A stretch of 64,000 nucleotides of DNA from Hyalangium gracile (GCF_020103725.1 NZ_JAHXBG010000027.1:62001-126000), one strand, 5' to 3'; shown: positions 1 through 9,800, counted from the first letter of the stretch. Notes: generated from the letters alone by a model not told the origin. Program-made: numbers and translations.

Positions 1-1287
1 GAGCCGGGCGGCACGCGCTACGTGAAGCTGCTGGACTTCGGTCTGGCCAAGCAGGGCCAGAGCGGCGCCGCCGCGCGCACCGCGCAGACGCGCACGGACA
101 TGGTGGTGGGCACGCCCGAGTACATGGCGCCGGAGCAGGCCCGCGGCCAGGCCGTGGGGCCGATGACGGACCTGTACGCCATGGGCGTCGTCACCTTCGA
201 GATGGTCACCGGCCGGCTGCCCTTCATCGGCACCTCGCCGGTGGACCTGCTGATGAAGCACGTGGACGCGCGTCCGCCGCGGCCCTCGGAGTTCGTGCCC
301 GAGCTGCCGCCCGCGCTGGATGCCTTCATCCTGCAGATGCTGACGAAGGACCCCGAGGCGCGTCCCAGCTCGGCGGACGCCCTGCGGCAGCAGCTGCACC
401 GCCTGCGCCGCACGATGCTGCGGCCCACGCGCGCCCAGGCCTCCGCCAACGGGGCGACCGGCGGCACGCGAGTGCCCACGCCCGGGCCCGCGCCCGCCAC
501 GCTGCCTCCCGAGCCCACCACGTCTCCGTCCGCCGCCGCGGCGCCCAGGGCCGCCTCCGCGGACGCCTCGAACGCGCCCACCGACGAGCTGCCCAAGCGC
601 TCCGAGCCCGCCACGGTCCCCAACGACATCGTGAAGGTGGAGGACCCGGCGCCGCGTCAGCCCCAGGCCCCGACGCCCATCGCTCCCGAGGTCATCCCCG
701 CGGAGGTTCGCGCCGCGAGCCGGCCCGCGCCCATGCGGCGCCTGATGCCGATGGTGGTGGGCGTCGTGGCGTTCCTGGCGGCCGTGGGCCTGCTGCTGTG
801 GAACCGGGACACGCCCGCTCCGGACGTGAAGCCTCCGGCCGTGGCCAACCCCGAGCCCACCCCGCCTTCCGACAAGCCGGGGCCGCCGGCGCCTCCTCCG
901 GTCGATCCGGTCCTGGCCAACCCCTCTCCCGGGACGAGCCCGGTGTCGCCGAACCCGGCGAACCCCACCCCGCCCCCGGAGACCGCGAAGCCGCCGGAGG
1001 ACAGCAAGGCCGTGGCGCAGCCCGAGACGCCCAAGCCTCGCAACACCAACCGCCCCAGCTCCGGCACCGTGGCCGGCGCGTCCGAGATGCTCGAGAACAT
1101 CGACCGGCTCGAGCGCGATCTGAATGCGCGCCTGGCCCGCGGTCAGGAGATCCAGGGCGCGGAGCTGGCGCGCAAGAAGTTCCGGGAGCTGCGCGCCGAC
1201 ACGCGCAAGGCGCGCGACGCCGAGGACCTGCGCGAGGTCGCCAAGACGCTCGACTTCCTGGAAAAGGCCCTGCTCAAGCGGCAGTAG
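1..1287 (+). CDS. Ser/Thr protein kinase, C-terminal part (start lies before the window)
   Basis: The reading frame is open from the first base, so this is the C-terminal part of a Hanks-type Ser/Thr kinase. The visible part begins just before the DFG motif (KLLDFGLAK), continues through the activation segment (GTPEYMAPEQA, the APE motif) and the C-lobe helices, and ends the catalytic domain near residue 140 of the visible part. A Pro/Ala-rich linker follows. A single membrane helix sits around residues 240-265 (VVGVVAFLAAVGLLLW), then a long Pro-rich, presumably extracytoplasmic stretch, and a charged, probably coiled-coil C-terminus of about 70 residues (LERDLNARLARG region). The kinase is therefore cytoplasmic and anchored by one helix. 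The nucleotide loop and HRD motif are outside the window, so activity cannot be judged here. It ends 57 bases from the convergent gene at 1345-2121. Confidence 0.93.
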   Translation, partial: EPGGTRYVKLLDFGLAKQGQSGAAARTAQTRTDMVVGTPEYMAPEQARGQAVGPMTDLYAMGVVTFEMVTGRLPFIGTSPVDLLMKHVDARPPRPSEFVPELPPALDAFILQMLTKDPEARPSSADALRQQLHRLRRTMLRPTRAQASANGATGGTRVPTPGPAPATLPPEPTTSPSAAAAPRAASADASNAPTDELPKRSEPATVPNDIVKVEDPAPRQPQAPTPIAPEVIPAEVRAASRPAPMRRLMPMVVGVVAFLAAVGLLLWNRDTPAPDVKPPAVANPEPTPPSDKPGPPAPPPVDPVLANPSPGTSPVSPNPANPTPPPETAKPPEDSKAVAQPETPKPRNTNRPSSGTVAGASEMLENIDRLERDLNARLARGQEIQGAELARKKFRELRADTRKARDAEDLREVAKTLDFLEKALLKRQ

Positions 1288-1344
1288 CCGCCGCGGGCCA
1301 CCGCCGCGCGCGCTGCTGGCGAGAGGCGCTGCCTGCGAGGAGCG

Positions 1345-2121
1345 CTACTTGCGAGAGGCGCAGAACACCGGCTGCGCCATGGCGTTGTTGACCTTGTCCG
1401 CGCTGAGCAGCTGCTCCCCGGCGGTGTACTTGAGGATCAGGTCCCGGTTCTGCTTCATGATGGCCTGGTTCACGCACGCCTTCAGGTCGTAGTAGTAGCC
1501 GTACGGCGGCAGCGCGAGCTGCAGCTCGGCGAGCTCCGAGAGCGAGAGCTTGTCCAGCTCCTTCCCGAAGAGCTTGAAGGCCACGTCCTCCACGCCCACC
1601 AGGCCGCGCTCGAAGGTGATGATGGCCAGGTCGTAGGCGATGAGCTGATCCTTCTGGAGGAAGGCATGGAGCTTGTTGGCGGCCACCGTGAGCTCCGTCT
1701 CGTCGCGTACCCCCAGCTTCCAGGCGATGCGCAGGGCCAGCAGGCGCTCACAGGCCCCGTCTCCCTCGGGCTGGCCGCCCGTCGTGATTCCGACGAAGAG
1801 CCGCCAAGCCCACGCCGCCCCATCCTCTCGAGGCGTCTGGAAGAAGCGGGGACAGCCCATCTGGGTGATGTAGATGGCCACCAGATCCTTCGGCAGCCGG
1901 CTGAAGTCCGGGCGGTTGAAGGTGATGGGGCGGTCCGGCTTCACGTACATGCCGGACACCAGGCTCATCCGCTCGCCTTCGATGCTGTGCTTGAGCTGCT
2001 TCTCGATGTCGAACTCGCTCTCCATCGAGGGCAGCTTGCTCGCGTTGTAGAGGTAGGAGATCGGGACGAGCACCCCGGCGAGCCCCAACAAGAACAGAAT
2101 GAACCAGATGATGGCCTTCAC
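1345..2121 (-). CDS. Membrane-anchored, degenerate GT51 (peptidoglycan glycosyltransferase-like) protein
   Basis: The 258-residue protein has an N-terminal membrane anchor (IIWFILFLLGLAGVLVPISY, residues 4-23) and a soluble domain that resembles GT51 glycosyltransferases. The best part is near residues 180-215: a GVEDVAFKLFGKELDKLSL stretch followed by an ELAELQLALPPYGYYYDLK-like segment, matching the family pattern of a G-V-x-x-A-A-x-x-Y-F-G-K helix and an A-x-L-A-x-L-P-x-P-x-x-Y strand. The expected catalytic motif E-D-x-x-F-x-x-H is not intact. The equivalent stretch reads TQMGCPRFFQTP, with no acidic pair, so I infer a non-enzymatic or altered relative. The start is GTG at 2121, because the membrane anchor begins there; the longer open frame upstream is antisense to the divergent reductase gene. 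The LpoA-like lipoprotein at 4464-6608 makes a cell-wall role plausible but unproven. Confidence 0.72.
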   Translation of the reverse strand: MKAIIWFILFLLGLAGVLVPISYLYNASKLPSMESEFDIEKQLKHSIEGERMSLVSGMYVKPDRPITFNRPDFSRLPKDLVAIYITQMGCPRFFQTPREDGAAWAWRLFVGITTGGQPEGDGACERLLALRIAWKLGVRDETELTVAANKLHAFLQKDQLIAYDLAIITFERGLVGVEDVAFKLFGKELDKLSLSELAELQLALPPYGYYYDLKACVNQAIMKQNRDLILKYTAGEQLLSADKVNNAMAQPVFCASRK

Positions 2122-2178
2122 AGCCCCAAGGCTACCAGGGCAGCGCCCAAACGGCTCGCGGGTTAAAACGAGGAAGAC

Positions 2179-2868
2179 ATGACCCAATGGCACCCCGCCA
2201 CCCTGGTCTCCCGCTCGCCCGCGGCGGATGGACTGACCGACCTGACGCTCGATCTCTCGGACACCCCCCTGACGGGTGCCCACCAGCGGCCAGGCCAGTA
2301 CGTCCACCTGCGCCTGCCCGGCCATGAGGAGGGGCTGTTCGCGCTGGCCTCTCCCCCGGGTACCGCGAGGTGGGACCTGCTGGTGAAGGAGGGCAGCCCG
2401 CTGACGAGCGCGCTGCTGGTGCTGCCGCTGGGTGAGCGCGTGGAGGTGAGCCCTCCCAAGGGGCGCGGCTTCCCGTTGGATCAGGCCCGGGGGAGGGATC
2501 TGCTCCTGTTCGCCACCGGCTCGGGCATCTCGCCCATCCGCTCCGTCATCGAGAGCATCCGGCGGGAGCGCCAGACCTATGGCCGGGTGACGCTGTACTT
2601 CGGCGTGCGTACACCTGGCGCCTTCGCCTACGCGAGGGACTTCGAGGCGTGGGAGCAGGCCTCCATCCGCGTGGTGCGCACGGTGAGCCAGCCCGGCGCC
2701 AGCGGGTGGCAGGGGCTCACCGGCTACGTGCAGGCGCACCTGGCCGAGGAGCCCCTCACGCCGGGCACGCTGGCCTTCGTGTGCGGCCAGCAGGAGATGG
2801 TGCAGGGCGTGGTGGCGGCGCTCCGGGCGCGAGGGCTGCCCCCGGAAGCCATCTGCCAGAACTTCTAG
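2179..2868 (+). CDS. FAD/NAD(P)-binding oxidoreductase of the ferredoxin-reductase type
   Basis: The 229-residue protein is a stand-alone FNR-like flavoprotein. The N-terminal half is the FAD-binding beta barrel, with RPGQYVHLRLPG near residue 37 in place of the usual R-x-Y-S motif. The C-terminal half is the NAD(P) domain, with ATGSGISPIRS near residue 114 (dinucleotide-binding loop), FGVRTPGAFAYA, and the terminal VCGQQEMVQ segment that packs on the nicotinamide. No iron-sulfur ligands or extra domains are present, so an electron-carrying partner must be encoded elsewhere. The length suits single-subunit members of the family. A GAGGAAG ribosome-binding site lies just before the ATG. It is divergent from the GT51-like gene, with 57 bases between the starts, and abuts the end of the WD40 gene. 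The substrate is unknown. Confidence 0.85.
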   Translation: MTQWHPATLVSRSPAADGLTDLTLDLSDTPLTGAHQRPGQYVHLRLPGHEEGLFALASPPGTARWDLLVKEGSPLTSALLVLPLGERVEVSPPKGRGFPLDQARGRDLLLFATGSGISPIRSVIESIRRERQTYGRVTLYFGVRTPGAFAYARDFEAWEQASIRVVRTVSQPGASGWQGLTGYVQAHLAEEPLTPGTLAFVCGQQEMVQGVVAALRARGLPPEAICQNF

Positions 2869-4467
2869 TCAGCGCCGCTCCACCGAGGCCGACTCGTAGA
2901 GCACCTGGAAGAGCGCCGCGGCCGGATCACTCTCCTGATCTCCGATGGGGTTCTGCGGCGTCCACGCCGCCACGCCGATCCAGCGCCCGTCCGGGCTGAA
3001 GCGCACGCGGCGCACGGACCAGCCGAAGCCGCGCTGCCCCTGGAGCTGCTCCTGCCCCTCGGTGAGCAGCAGCACGCGCTTGTCCCAGCCGCCGGTGACG
3101 AGCGAGCGGCCATCCGGAGAGATGCCGGCGCTGGACACCACGCCGCCGTGGATGGACCACTTCTGGAGAATCCTGCCGGAGGCGGCGTCCACCAGCGCGC
3201 CCGCATTGAAGGCGGCGGTGGGCTCCTGGACGCCCTTCTTCTCCCGCTCGTACACGGCGCGGCTGCGCTCGGCCTTCTCCTCCGAGAAGGCCACGCCCAG
3301 GCGCAGGCCCTTCGCGTCCAGGGTGACGTCGTTGACGTAGCCCTCGAAGGCGAAGTCCGCCTGGGGCGCCAGCGTCAGCCCCTGCGTCTCCGCGCCGGGA
3401 GCCGGGCCCGCCTTCGAGGTGAGGATGGCCTCGTGGGTGGACTCGTCGAAGGAGACGTCGAAGCGGTCCGTGAAGGGCGTGCCCAGCACTCCCTGGGCGC
3501 CCGAGGGGACGCACACGTCGCACACCGCGATGTCCACGCCCTCCACCGGCATGGACTTGAAGCGCAGGGACTGGGCACGCGCCAGCCGCGCCACCGTGTT
3601 GCCCAGCGGCGTGGGCACCGTGACGGTCTCCTTGAGGAAGGCCACGTCGATGCCGGCCTGGCCCGCGGCCTCGGTGGTGAGGATGATGGCCGGGGCGCGC
3701 GTGTCCACCGCGAAGGTCACCTGCGCCTTGCCGTTGACGGCGCCCCGCACCACGGTGAAGCCGCCGCGCCGCTCGAAGAGCACCCGGGCCTGATCCGTGC
3801 GCAGCGCCTCCTCGCGGGTGGCCCACACGCGCACGTGCTTGTCCCAGCCTCCCGAGTAGAGCGTCCCGTCCCGCGCGAACGCGAGCGCGCTCACCTGCCC
3901 CATGTGGGCGCGGGACTCGAAGATGAAGGAGAGCTGCGGCAGGGTGAAGATGGAGACGAGCCCCCGCGCGCTGCCCGCGACGATGTAGCGGCCGCTCGGG
4001 TGGAAGGCCACCGCGGTGAGCGGCTCCTCCGTCACCACCTGGCCCTTCGGCTCGCCGGTGGCGCCATCGAAGAGGCGCACGGCGCCATCCCGCCCCGCCG
4101 TGGCCAGCAGGCCGCCGTCCGCGGAGAAGGCCACCGCCTCCAGGTCCGCCTCGTAGGTGTTCACGTTCTTGTCGGACACGAGCACCGGCGGCGTGCCCAG
4201 CGTCCACAGCCCGAGCAGGTAGAACTTCGAGCCCAGGTGCGTGTACGCCACGCGGGAGCTGTCCGGGGAGAAGTCCAGGGACCAGACGAAGTCCTTGTTG
4301 TTGAGCACCGGCCCGTCCCCCAGCTCCTTCGGGGCTCCGGCCAGGTAGCCGCCCGGCGTCTGCTCCAGCCGCGAGAGCGTGTCCGAGGAGAGCGTGGCGG
4401 GCTTGTGGGCACAGCCCGCTCCGAGCACCAGCGCCGCGGCGAGCAGCAGACGCACCTGCTGGCTCAT
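2869..4467 (-). CDS. WD40 beta-propeller lipoprotein with an inserted retropepsin-like domain
   Basis: The 532-residue protein begins with a lipoprotein signal (LLAAALVLGAGC, Cys at about 19). Propeller-like blades follow: DFSPDSSRVAYT, AFSADGGLLATAGRDGAVR, AFHPSGRYIVAG and AFARDGTLYSGGWDKHVRVW before residue 230; and VNDVTLDAKGLRLGV, ISPDGRSLVTGGWDKRVL and RFSPDGRWIGVAAW after residue 360. Between them, at about residues 234-352, lies a segment with the pattern of pepsin-clan AA (retropepsin) proteins: VNGKAQVTFAVDTRAPAIIL, an LARAQSLRFKSM strand, then VDIAVCD and GVLGTPFTDRFDVSFDE. The active-site triad, normally D-T/S-G, reads D-T-R. Family knowledge predicts outer-membrane attachment and protein binding; peptidase activity is doubtful. 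The ATG overlaps the stop of the LpoA-like gene by four bases, so the two are translationally coupled. Confidence 0.85.
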   Translation of the reverse strand: MSQQVRLLLAAALVLGAGCAHKPATLSSDTLSRLEQTPGGYLAGAPKELGDGPVLNNKDFVWSLDFSPDSSRVAYTHLGSKFYLLGLWTLGTPPVLVSDKNVNTYEADLEAVAFSADGGLLATAGRDGAVRLFDGATGEPKGQVVTEEPLTAVAFHPSGRYIVAGSARGLVSIFTLPQLSFIFESRAHMGQVSALAFARDGTLYSGGWDKHVRVWATREEALRTDQARVLFERRGGFTVVRGAVNGKAQVTFAVDTRAPAIILTTEAAGQAGIDVAFLKETVTVPTPLGNTVARLARAQSLRFKSMPVEGVDIAVCDVCVPSGAQGVLGTPFTDRFDVSFDESTHEAILTSKAGPAPGAETQGLTLAPQADFAFEGYVNDVTLDAKGLRLGVAFSEEKAERSRAVYEREKKGVQEPTAAFNAGALVDAASGRILQKWSIHGGVVSSAGISPDGRSLVTGGWDKRVLLLTEGQEQLQGQRGFGWSVRRVRFSPDGRWIGVAAWTPQNPIGDQESDPAAALFQVLYESASVERR

Positions 4468-6608
4468 GAGCCCGAGCCTCCCGTCGCCGTCTCCGGCGGC
4501 AGCTCCTTGACGCCCTTGTTGTCCACGGACAGCAGGAAGAGCGGCTTGACGGCCTCGCGCTTGTCACTGAAGGAAGTGCGGCCCGTGGCGCCCTCGAAGT
4601 TCTTCAGGTTGAAGAGCGCCTCGCGCATGTCGGCGCGGGTGTTGGGGCGCTGCTTCTGGATGAGCTGCCGCAGCATCATCGCCGAGTCGTAGCCGATGGC
4701 CTCCAGCAGGCCCGGCTCGCGGTCCACGTCCTTGTAGGCCTCGCGGAAGGCCTGGACGAACTTCCTGGTGGCCGGCCGCTGCGAGTCGATGAAGAAGCCG
4801 TCCACGTACACCGAGCAGGTGACGAACTTGCCGCCGCGCTCGATGAGCTCCGGCAGGCCCGAGCGCCCCTTGGGGCTGCTCCACGTGTTGGTGCCCAGCA
4901 GCGTCACCGTCTTCAGGTCCTTCTTGCCCGTCGTCTTGCGGATGCGCTCCAGGTCCCTCGGGTCGCACGCGTTGGTGACGATGTCCTCCACCGCGAGCGC
5001 CGGGCCCACCAGGCTGACGCGCTTCCAGTCGTCCGGGATGAAGATGGCGTCGAAGTCGATGACGGGCTCCAGGCCGCTCTTCACCTTCTCCACGGCCTTG
5101 CGCTTGCGGAACGCGTCCAGCTCCTGCGAGTTCACGTCGCGCATGCCCTCGATGTAGTCGGCGCGGTCCTCCAGGTAGTAGCGGCCGACGAGCTTCTTGG
5201 CCTCGTTGGTGAAGGTCGTCTGGTCGTGCGCGTAGCTCTCCGCGCCGCGCACGGTGCCGCCGTTCTCCAGCACCTCGTCCCAGAAGCCGTTGGCCATCTC
5301 CACGCCGTAGGGGATGTTCGGGTAGAGCATCGCGAAGCGCTTGAAGCCCCGTACCTTCATCGCGTAGTCCGCGATGGCCTGCGCCTGCGCGGAGTTGGTG
5401 AGCATGTTGCGGAAGATGTAGGAGCCGATGTCGGTGATGCCCTCGGCGCGCGTCATCGTCAGCAGCGGCACCTGGAGCTCCTCGGCCACCAGCGCGGCGC
5501 GGCGCGAGTCATCCGGCAGCAGGGGCCCGAGGATGGCGATGGCGCCCTCGTCGAAGGCGAGCTGCTCGACGGCCTGGCCGGCCAGCGTCACCTCGCCCTG
5601 GGTGTCCTTGACGATGAGCTCGATGTCGCTGCCGTTGAGCGCCAGCTGCACGCCGCGCAGCACCGCCTCGCCGATGGGCTTGTAGCGCCCCGTCATGGGC
5701 AGCAGCACGCCCACCGTCTTGGGACGCACCTCCACGCGGCGCGAGGAGCGGGCCAGCAGCTCCTTGGCCTGCGCGGCGAACGGGTGGCTCGGCGCCTCCT
5801 GGAGGAAGCGCTGGAGCGTCTCCTCCAGCCGCGTCCAGTCCCGCAGGTGGTAGTAGATGCGCGCCAGCTTGAAGGTGAGCACGGGCCAGGCCGGGTGCCG
5901 CGGAGACATCCCCTCGGCCACGCGGGCCACGTCCACGAAGGCCGCGCGGCCCTCCACCAGCTGCTCCACCCGGGCCACGGCCTCCTTCTGCTCCTCGGGC
6001 GTCTTCGCGTCTCCGGCCGCCTTCACGGCGATGTCGAGCGCCGCGCCGTACAGGCCCGCGCCCTCGGCGGCGCGCGCGGCGTCCTCGAGGAGCTTGTCAC
6101 GCTCGGGGCCCTCGGCCCGCTCGGCGAGGCTGGAGAGCGTCTGGTAGGCGTCCCGGTAGGCGCCCACCTCCAGCGCGGACAGGGCCAGCTTCTTCTTGGC
6201 GTCCTCGGACTGGGGGTGGAGCGGGTTCTCGAAGAGCAGCTCGTTGAAGGCCTTGCGCGCGTTGGCGTAGTCCTCGGACTCGAAGTAGAGGACGCCGGCG
6301 CGGTAGAGCGCCTCCTGGCTCGCGGTGGTCTCCGGGTACGCCTTGCGCACGCCGATGAACACCTCGGCCGCCTGCTTCTTGTCCGTCGCCCGGGCCGCGG
6401 ACTCGATGGCCTGGGCCAGCGCGGCGTCCGCCGCCGCGTCCTTCCTGGCCTCCACCCGGGGGCGGGTCGGCAGGGAGCCGTCCTCGGAAGTGGTTCCGTC
6501 GGTACCTCCACCGCCTCCACGCACGGGAGACGACGTCTTCGGACAGGCGGTCAGCAGCAGCGCCAGCGCCAGCCCCAGGGCTCGGCGCGAAGTGGTGAGG
6601 ACTTCCAT
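4464..6608 (-). CDS. LpoA/LppC-like lipoprotein: TPR region plus periplasmic-binding-protein domain
   Basis: The 714-residue protein has a lipobox (LALLLTAC, Cys 22) and a Gly-rich linker. TPR-like helical repeats run from about 70 to 320 (ALYRAGVLYFESEDYANARK, LTFKLARIYYHLRDW). From about 340 a type I periplasmic-binding-protein domain follows (VGVLLPMTGRYKPIGEAVLR, GAIAILGPLLPDDSRRAA). The order TPR then LppC-type binding domain is that of LpoA, the outer-membrane lipoprotein that activates penicillin-binding protein 1A in enterobacteria; it also resembles branched-chain amino-acid receptors. Function as a PBP activator is inference. The chosen ATG at 6608 directly precedes the signal peptide; an in-frame ATG at 6623 would add five residues. 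It is the first gene of a two-gene operon with the WD40 lipoprotein (ATGA overlap). Confidence 0.85.
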   Translation of the reverse strand: MEVLTTSRRALGLALALLLTACPKTSSPVRGGGGGTDGTTSEDGSLPTRPRVEARKDAAADAALAQAIESAARATDKKQAAEVFIGVRKAYPETTASQEALYRAGVLYFESEDYANARKAFNELLFENPLHPQSEDAKKKLALSALEVGAYRDAYQTLSSLAERAEGPERDKLLEDAARAAEGAGLYGAALDIAVKAAGDAKTPEEQKEAVARVEQLVEGRAAFVDVARVAEGMSPRHPAWPVLTFKLARIYYHLRDWTRLEETLQRFLQEAPSHPFAAQAKELLARSSRRVEVRPKTVGVLLPMTGRYKPIGEAVLRGVQLALNGSDIELIVKDTQGEVTLAGQAVEQLAFDEGAIAILGPLLPDDSRRAALVAEELQVPLLTMTRAEGITDIGSYIFRNMLTNSAQAQAIADYAMKVRGFKRFAMLYPNIPYGVEMANGFWDEVLENGGTVRGAESYAHDQTTFTNEAKKLVGRYYLEDRADYIEGMRDVNSQELDAFRKRKAVEKVKSGLEPVIDFDAIFIPDDWKRVSLVGPALAVEDIVTNACDPRDLERIRKTTGKKDLKTVTLLGTNTWSSPKGRSGLPELIERGGKFVTCSVYVDGFFIDSQRPATRKFVQAFREAYKDVDREPGLLEAIGYDSAMMLRQLIQKQRPNTRADMREALFNLKNFEGATGRTSFSDKREAVKPLFLLSVDNKGVKELPPETATGGSGS

Positions 6609-6722
6609 GGTGGGGGGGTGCATAGCAGTGTGGGTGCGCCTCCGTCGACAATCGAGCGACCGGAAGATTCCGGGGAAGACGTCTCGGCGCTTGCAGTGCC
6701 CATGCCCCTTCCAAGTGCCTGA

Positions 6723-6745
6723 CACTCCGAGGGCTTCTCGGAGTG
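6723..6745. terminator. Perfect 9-bp hairpin between two minus-strand genes
   Basis: CACTCCGAG (6723-6731) and CTCGGAGTG (6737-6745) are perfect inverted repeats around the 5-base loop GGCTT. The element lies about 70 bases past the stop of the kinase fusion (6818) and 115 bases before the LpoA-like start (6608), both on the minus strand. No T-run follows on either strand, so it may be a Rho-assisted or processing hairpin, or an operator, rather than a classical terminator. Confidence 0.45.
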
Positions 6746-6817
6746 ACCGCGGGTGCTGAACCGCGCCTTGCGGTCAGGAGGGCTCGCACGCTCGGAGGAA
6801 GGCAGCCCGCCCGGCAC

Positions 6818-9800
6818 TCAGCCCGCGACGGCCGCCATGGAGCGGCGAGGCTGGAGGGAGCGGCGCACCTTGGCCGCGAGCACGTCCGGGTTCACCGGGT
6901 AGGTGAGCACGTCATCCGCTCCGGCATCGAGCCCCTCCTCCACCACGCCCGGGTCTTCCGGCGGGGCGAGGAGGAAGATGGGCAGTGCGGCGGTGGGCGC
7001 GGCGGCTCGCAGCAGGCGGGTGAGCGCGGTGCCCTCCCCGTCCGGTAGACGCGAGCCCACCACCAGCGCGCTGGCGCCCCCTTCCAGCAGCTCCCGGGCC
7101 CGCGCCATCGAGTCCGCGAGCAGCACGCGCACGCCCTCGGCCAGGAAGCGCGCCTGGAAGGTGGCGGAGCGAGCCGGGTCGGGCTCGGCCAGCACGATGG
7201 TGGGCGAGGTGGCGTCTCCCAGCACCAGCTCGGAGACCTCGGCGGCCAGGGCCTCCAGGGCGACGGCGGGCACCCGCCCCTCCTCCCGCAGGCGCACGAG
7301 CGCGCGCGAGGCATCGTCCGGCGTCGGAGAGCCCGTGCCGACGGCCTCCATCAGCGCGGTGGCGGCGGTCAGCGCCAGGGCCGCTCGGCCTGGAGGAGTC
7401 GCCGAGCCTTCCGTGGGTGCGCCCAGCACGGAGGCCAGCTCGCCCGCATCCCGGCCGAACACCGCGCGCACGGCCTCGCACCTGGGCCGGGCGAAGGTGC
7501 CCTTGCCCTCGAGGCGCGCGGCACAGGCCATGGCGTAGGCGGCGGCCGAGGCGCGCTCCGCCTCCGCCCTGCCCGCACCGAGCCGGAGCGCCACGCGCCG
7601 GGCCAGCTTCGCCAGGGCCGCGCCCTGCACACCGGCTCCTCCCAGGGCGGCGAGCGCCGCATCCAGCACCCGGGCGTGCAGCCGGGCCGCGCGTCCCAGC
7701 GGTCCGGCCTCGCCGCCGAGCGCCTCGGCCAGCGAGGGCAGCACGCGCACCTCCATCGCGGGAGCCGCCGCCAGGAGGCGGGCCACCACGGCGGGCGCGT
7801 CCTGCAGGGTGTCGGCCGCGACGAGGGCCACTTCGATGCCGCCGAGGGCCACGGCGCGCTCGGCCTCCGCGCTGGAGCTGCCGGCCGCCGCGACGCCCTG
7901 ACGCGAGAAGAGACGCACGGCCGCCTCTCGCTGCTCCGGATCATCCGCCACCACCAGCATCATGCGAGCCAGGGAGCGGGGCGGAGAGCGTGTCGGCTGC
8001 GGCGCCGGAGCAGGCGGCGGTGCGGGAGTCTGCGGCGCTTGAGCCTGAGCAGGCGTGAAGGAGGTCTCGTCGAGGACGCGCTCGCGAGTGCGGGTGTGCT
8101 TGTCCGCGAAGGGGGTGACGCCGAGCTGCGTCTCCGACGCGCTCACCTTCATCATGTTGGCCCAGTCGGGGCCCTCCCGCGGATCCTCGCCGCGGTAGAA
8201 GCGGTTGATGGTGCGGCGGATGGCTCCCTCGCTGGCGAGGATTCCGCGCACGGCGTAGCCGGTACGGAACTGGAGCTCGTCCAGACGCTCCAGGTTCTGC
8301 GGCTCGCGCATGGCGCAGAACAGCTCCTTGCCCTGGAGCGTGAGCGGCACGGCCTCGAAGCGCTCGGCGTGCTCCACCGGCAGCAGCGACAGCAGCGGCG
8401 TGGGCACCGGCAGCGTGCGGAGCTGGTGCTCGGCGATGAAGGGAATGCCGAGCTGCTCGCCGATGGCGGCCACCAGCTCCTCGTCCGTGACGAGGCCCTC
8501 GGCCACGAGCCGCTCGCCCAGCTTGCCGCCCTCGCGGCGCTGCCGCTCGAGCATGCCTCGGAGCTGCGCCTCCGTGAGCTTGCCCGCGGCGAGCAGCAGC
8601 TCTCCCAGCGGGCGGCGCACCGACGGACGCGGGCGCAGCGCGCCGAGCTGGAGGAGCTGCGCGGTCGCGGAGCGCTGCGGCAGGACGATGCGGCGCGAGG
8701 GCTCCGGCGGGACGGTCCCCTGTGGCAGGGGAACGGGCGTGAGGCGGCGCCCCGGCTCGGGGTTGCCCACCGGGCCCTGCATGGGCGGTACGGCGGGACG
8801 CTGCATCTCCGGCCGGCTGTGGGTGCGGATGGCGACCGTCTTGGCTCCCGCCATCACGGGCGCTGGCACCGGTGGGGCGCTCGGAATGGGCGGTGGCGTC
8901 TTCGGCACGGCGGGGCGCGGCGGCTCCTGCGGTGCGTTGCGGAGCGGAATGGTGCGCGAGCCTCCCGGAGGAGAAGCTCCCTCGGCGCCCAGGCGGATCT
9001 CCTCGCCGCGCGACTCCACCGTCCCCGGAGTCCCCGTGTCCAGCGGCGAGCGCCGTCCGGGGAAGGTGCGCGCGAAGAGCCGGGCCACGTCCTGCGGGCC
9101 CACGCGCAGCCGGTGATCGAAGAGGAAGTTCTGCAGCGCGTCCGACAGGTCGCGCGCGCGCTGGAAGCGGGCCACGGGATCCGGCGCCAGCGCCCGGGTG
9201 ACGATGCTCCACAGAGGCGCGGGCACGCCCGGCACGGGCACCACCGTCTTCACGTCGAAGGAGGAGATGTTGCGAAGGATCTGGAAGTAGTCCGGTCCGC
9301 AGAAGAGCTGCTGGCCCGAGAGCAGCTCATAGAGCAGCAGCCCCAGGAGGAAGAGATCCGCGCGTTGATCCACCGCGCCACCGCGCACCTGTTCCGGGGC
9401 CAGGTAGCCCAGCTTGCCCTTGACCACACCGGCCTGGGTGCCGCTCTGGAAGTTGGCGGCCTTGGCGATGCCGAAGTCGGCGAGCTTCACCTCGCCCGCG
9501 GCGGCGATCATCACATTGGAAGGGTTGATGTCGCGGTGGATGATGTTGAGCGGGCGGCCGGACGCATCGAGCTTCTCGTGCGCGTAGGCGAGGCCCTCGG
9601 CCACCTGCTGGACGATGAAGCACACCTCGCGCAGGCCCAGGCCTACCTGCTGAGCGGCGGCGGCGCGCTGGAGGGCGCGGAGGTTCTCGCCGTCCACGAA
9701 CTCCATCACCATGTAGTACTGGCCGCGAGCACACCCCAGGTCGAACACCTGGACGACGTTGGCGTGCTGGAGCGAGACCGTGAGCTTGGCCTCGCGCAGG

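Noticed and set aside
6612-6618. G7 tract before the LpoA-like gene as a fourth frameshift
   Set aside because: It is outside the chosen coding region; the signal peptide begins after it, so no frame is affected.
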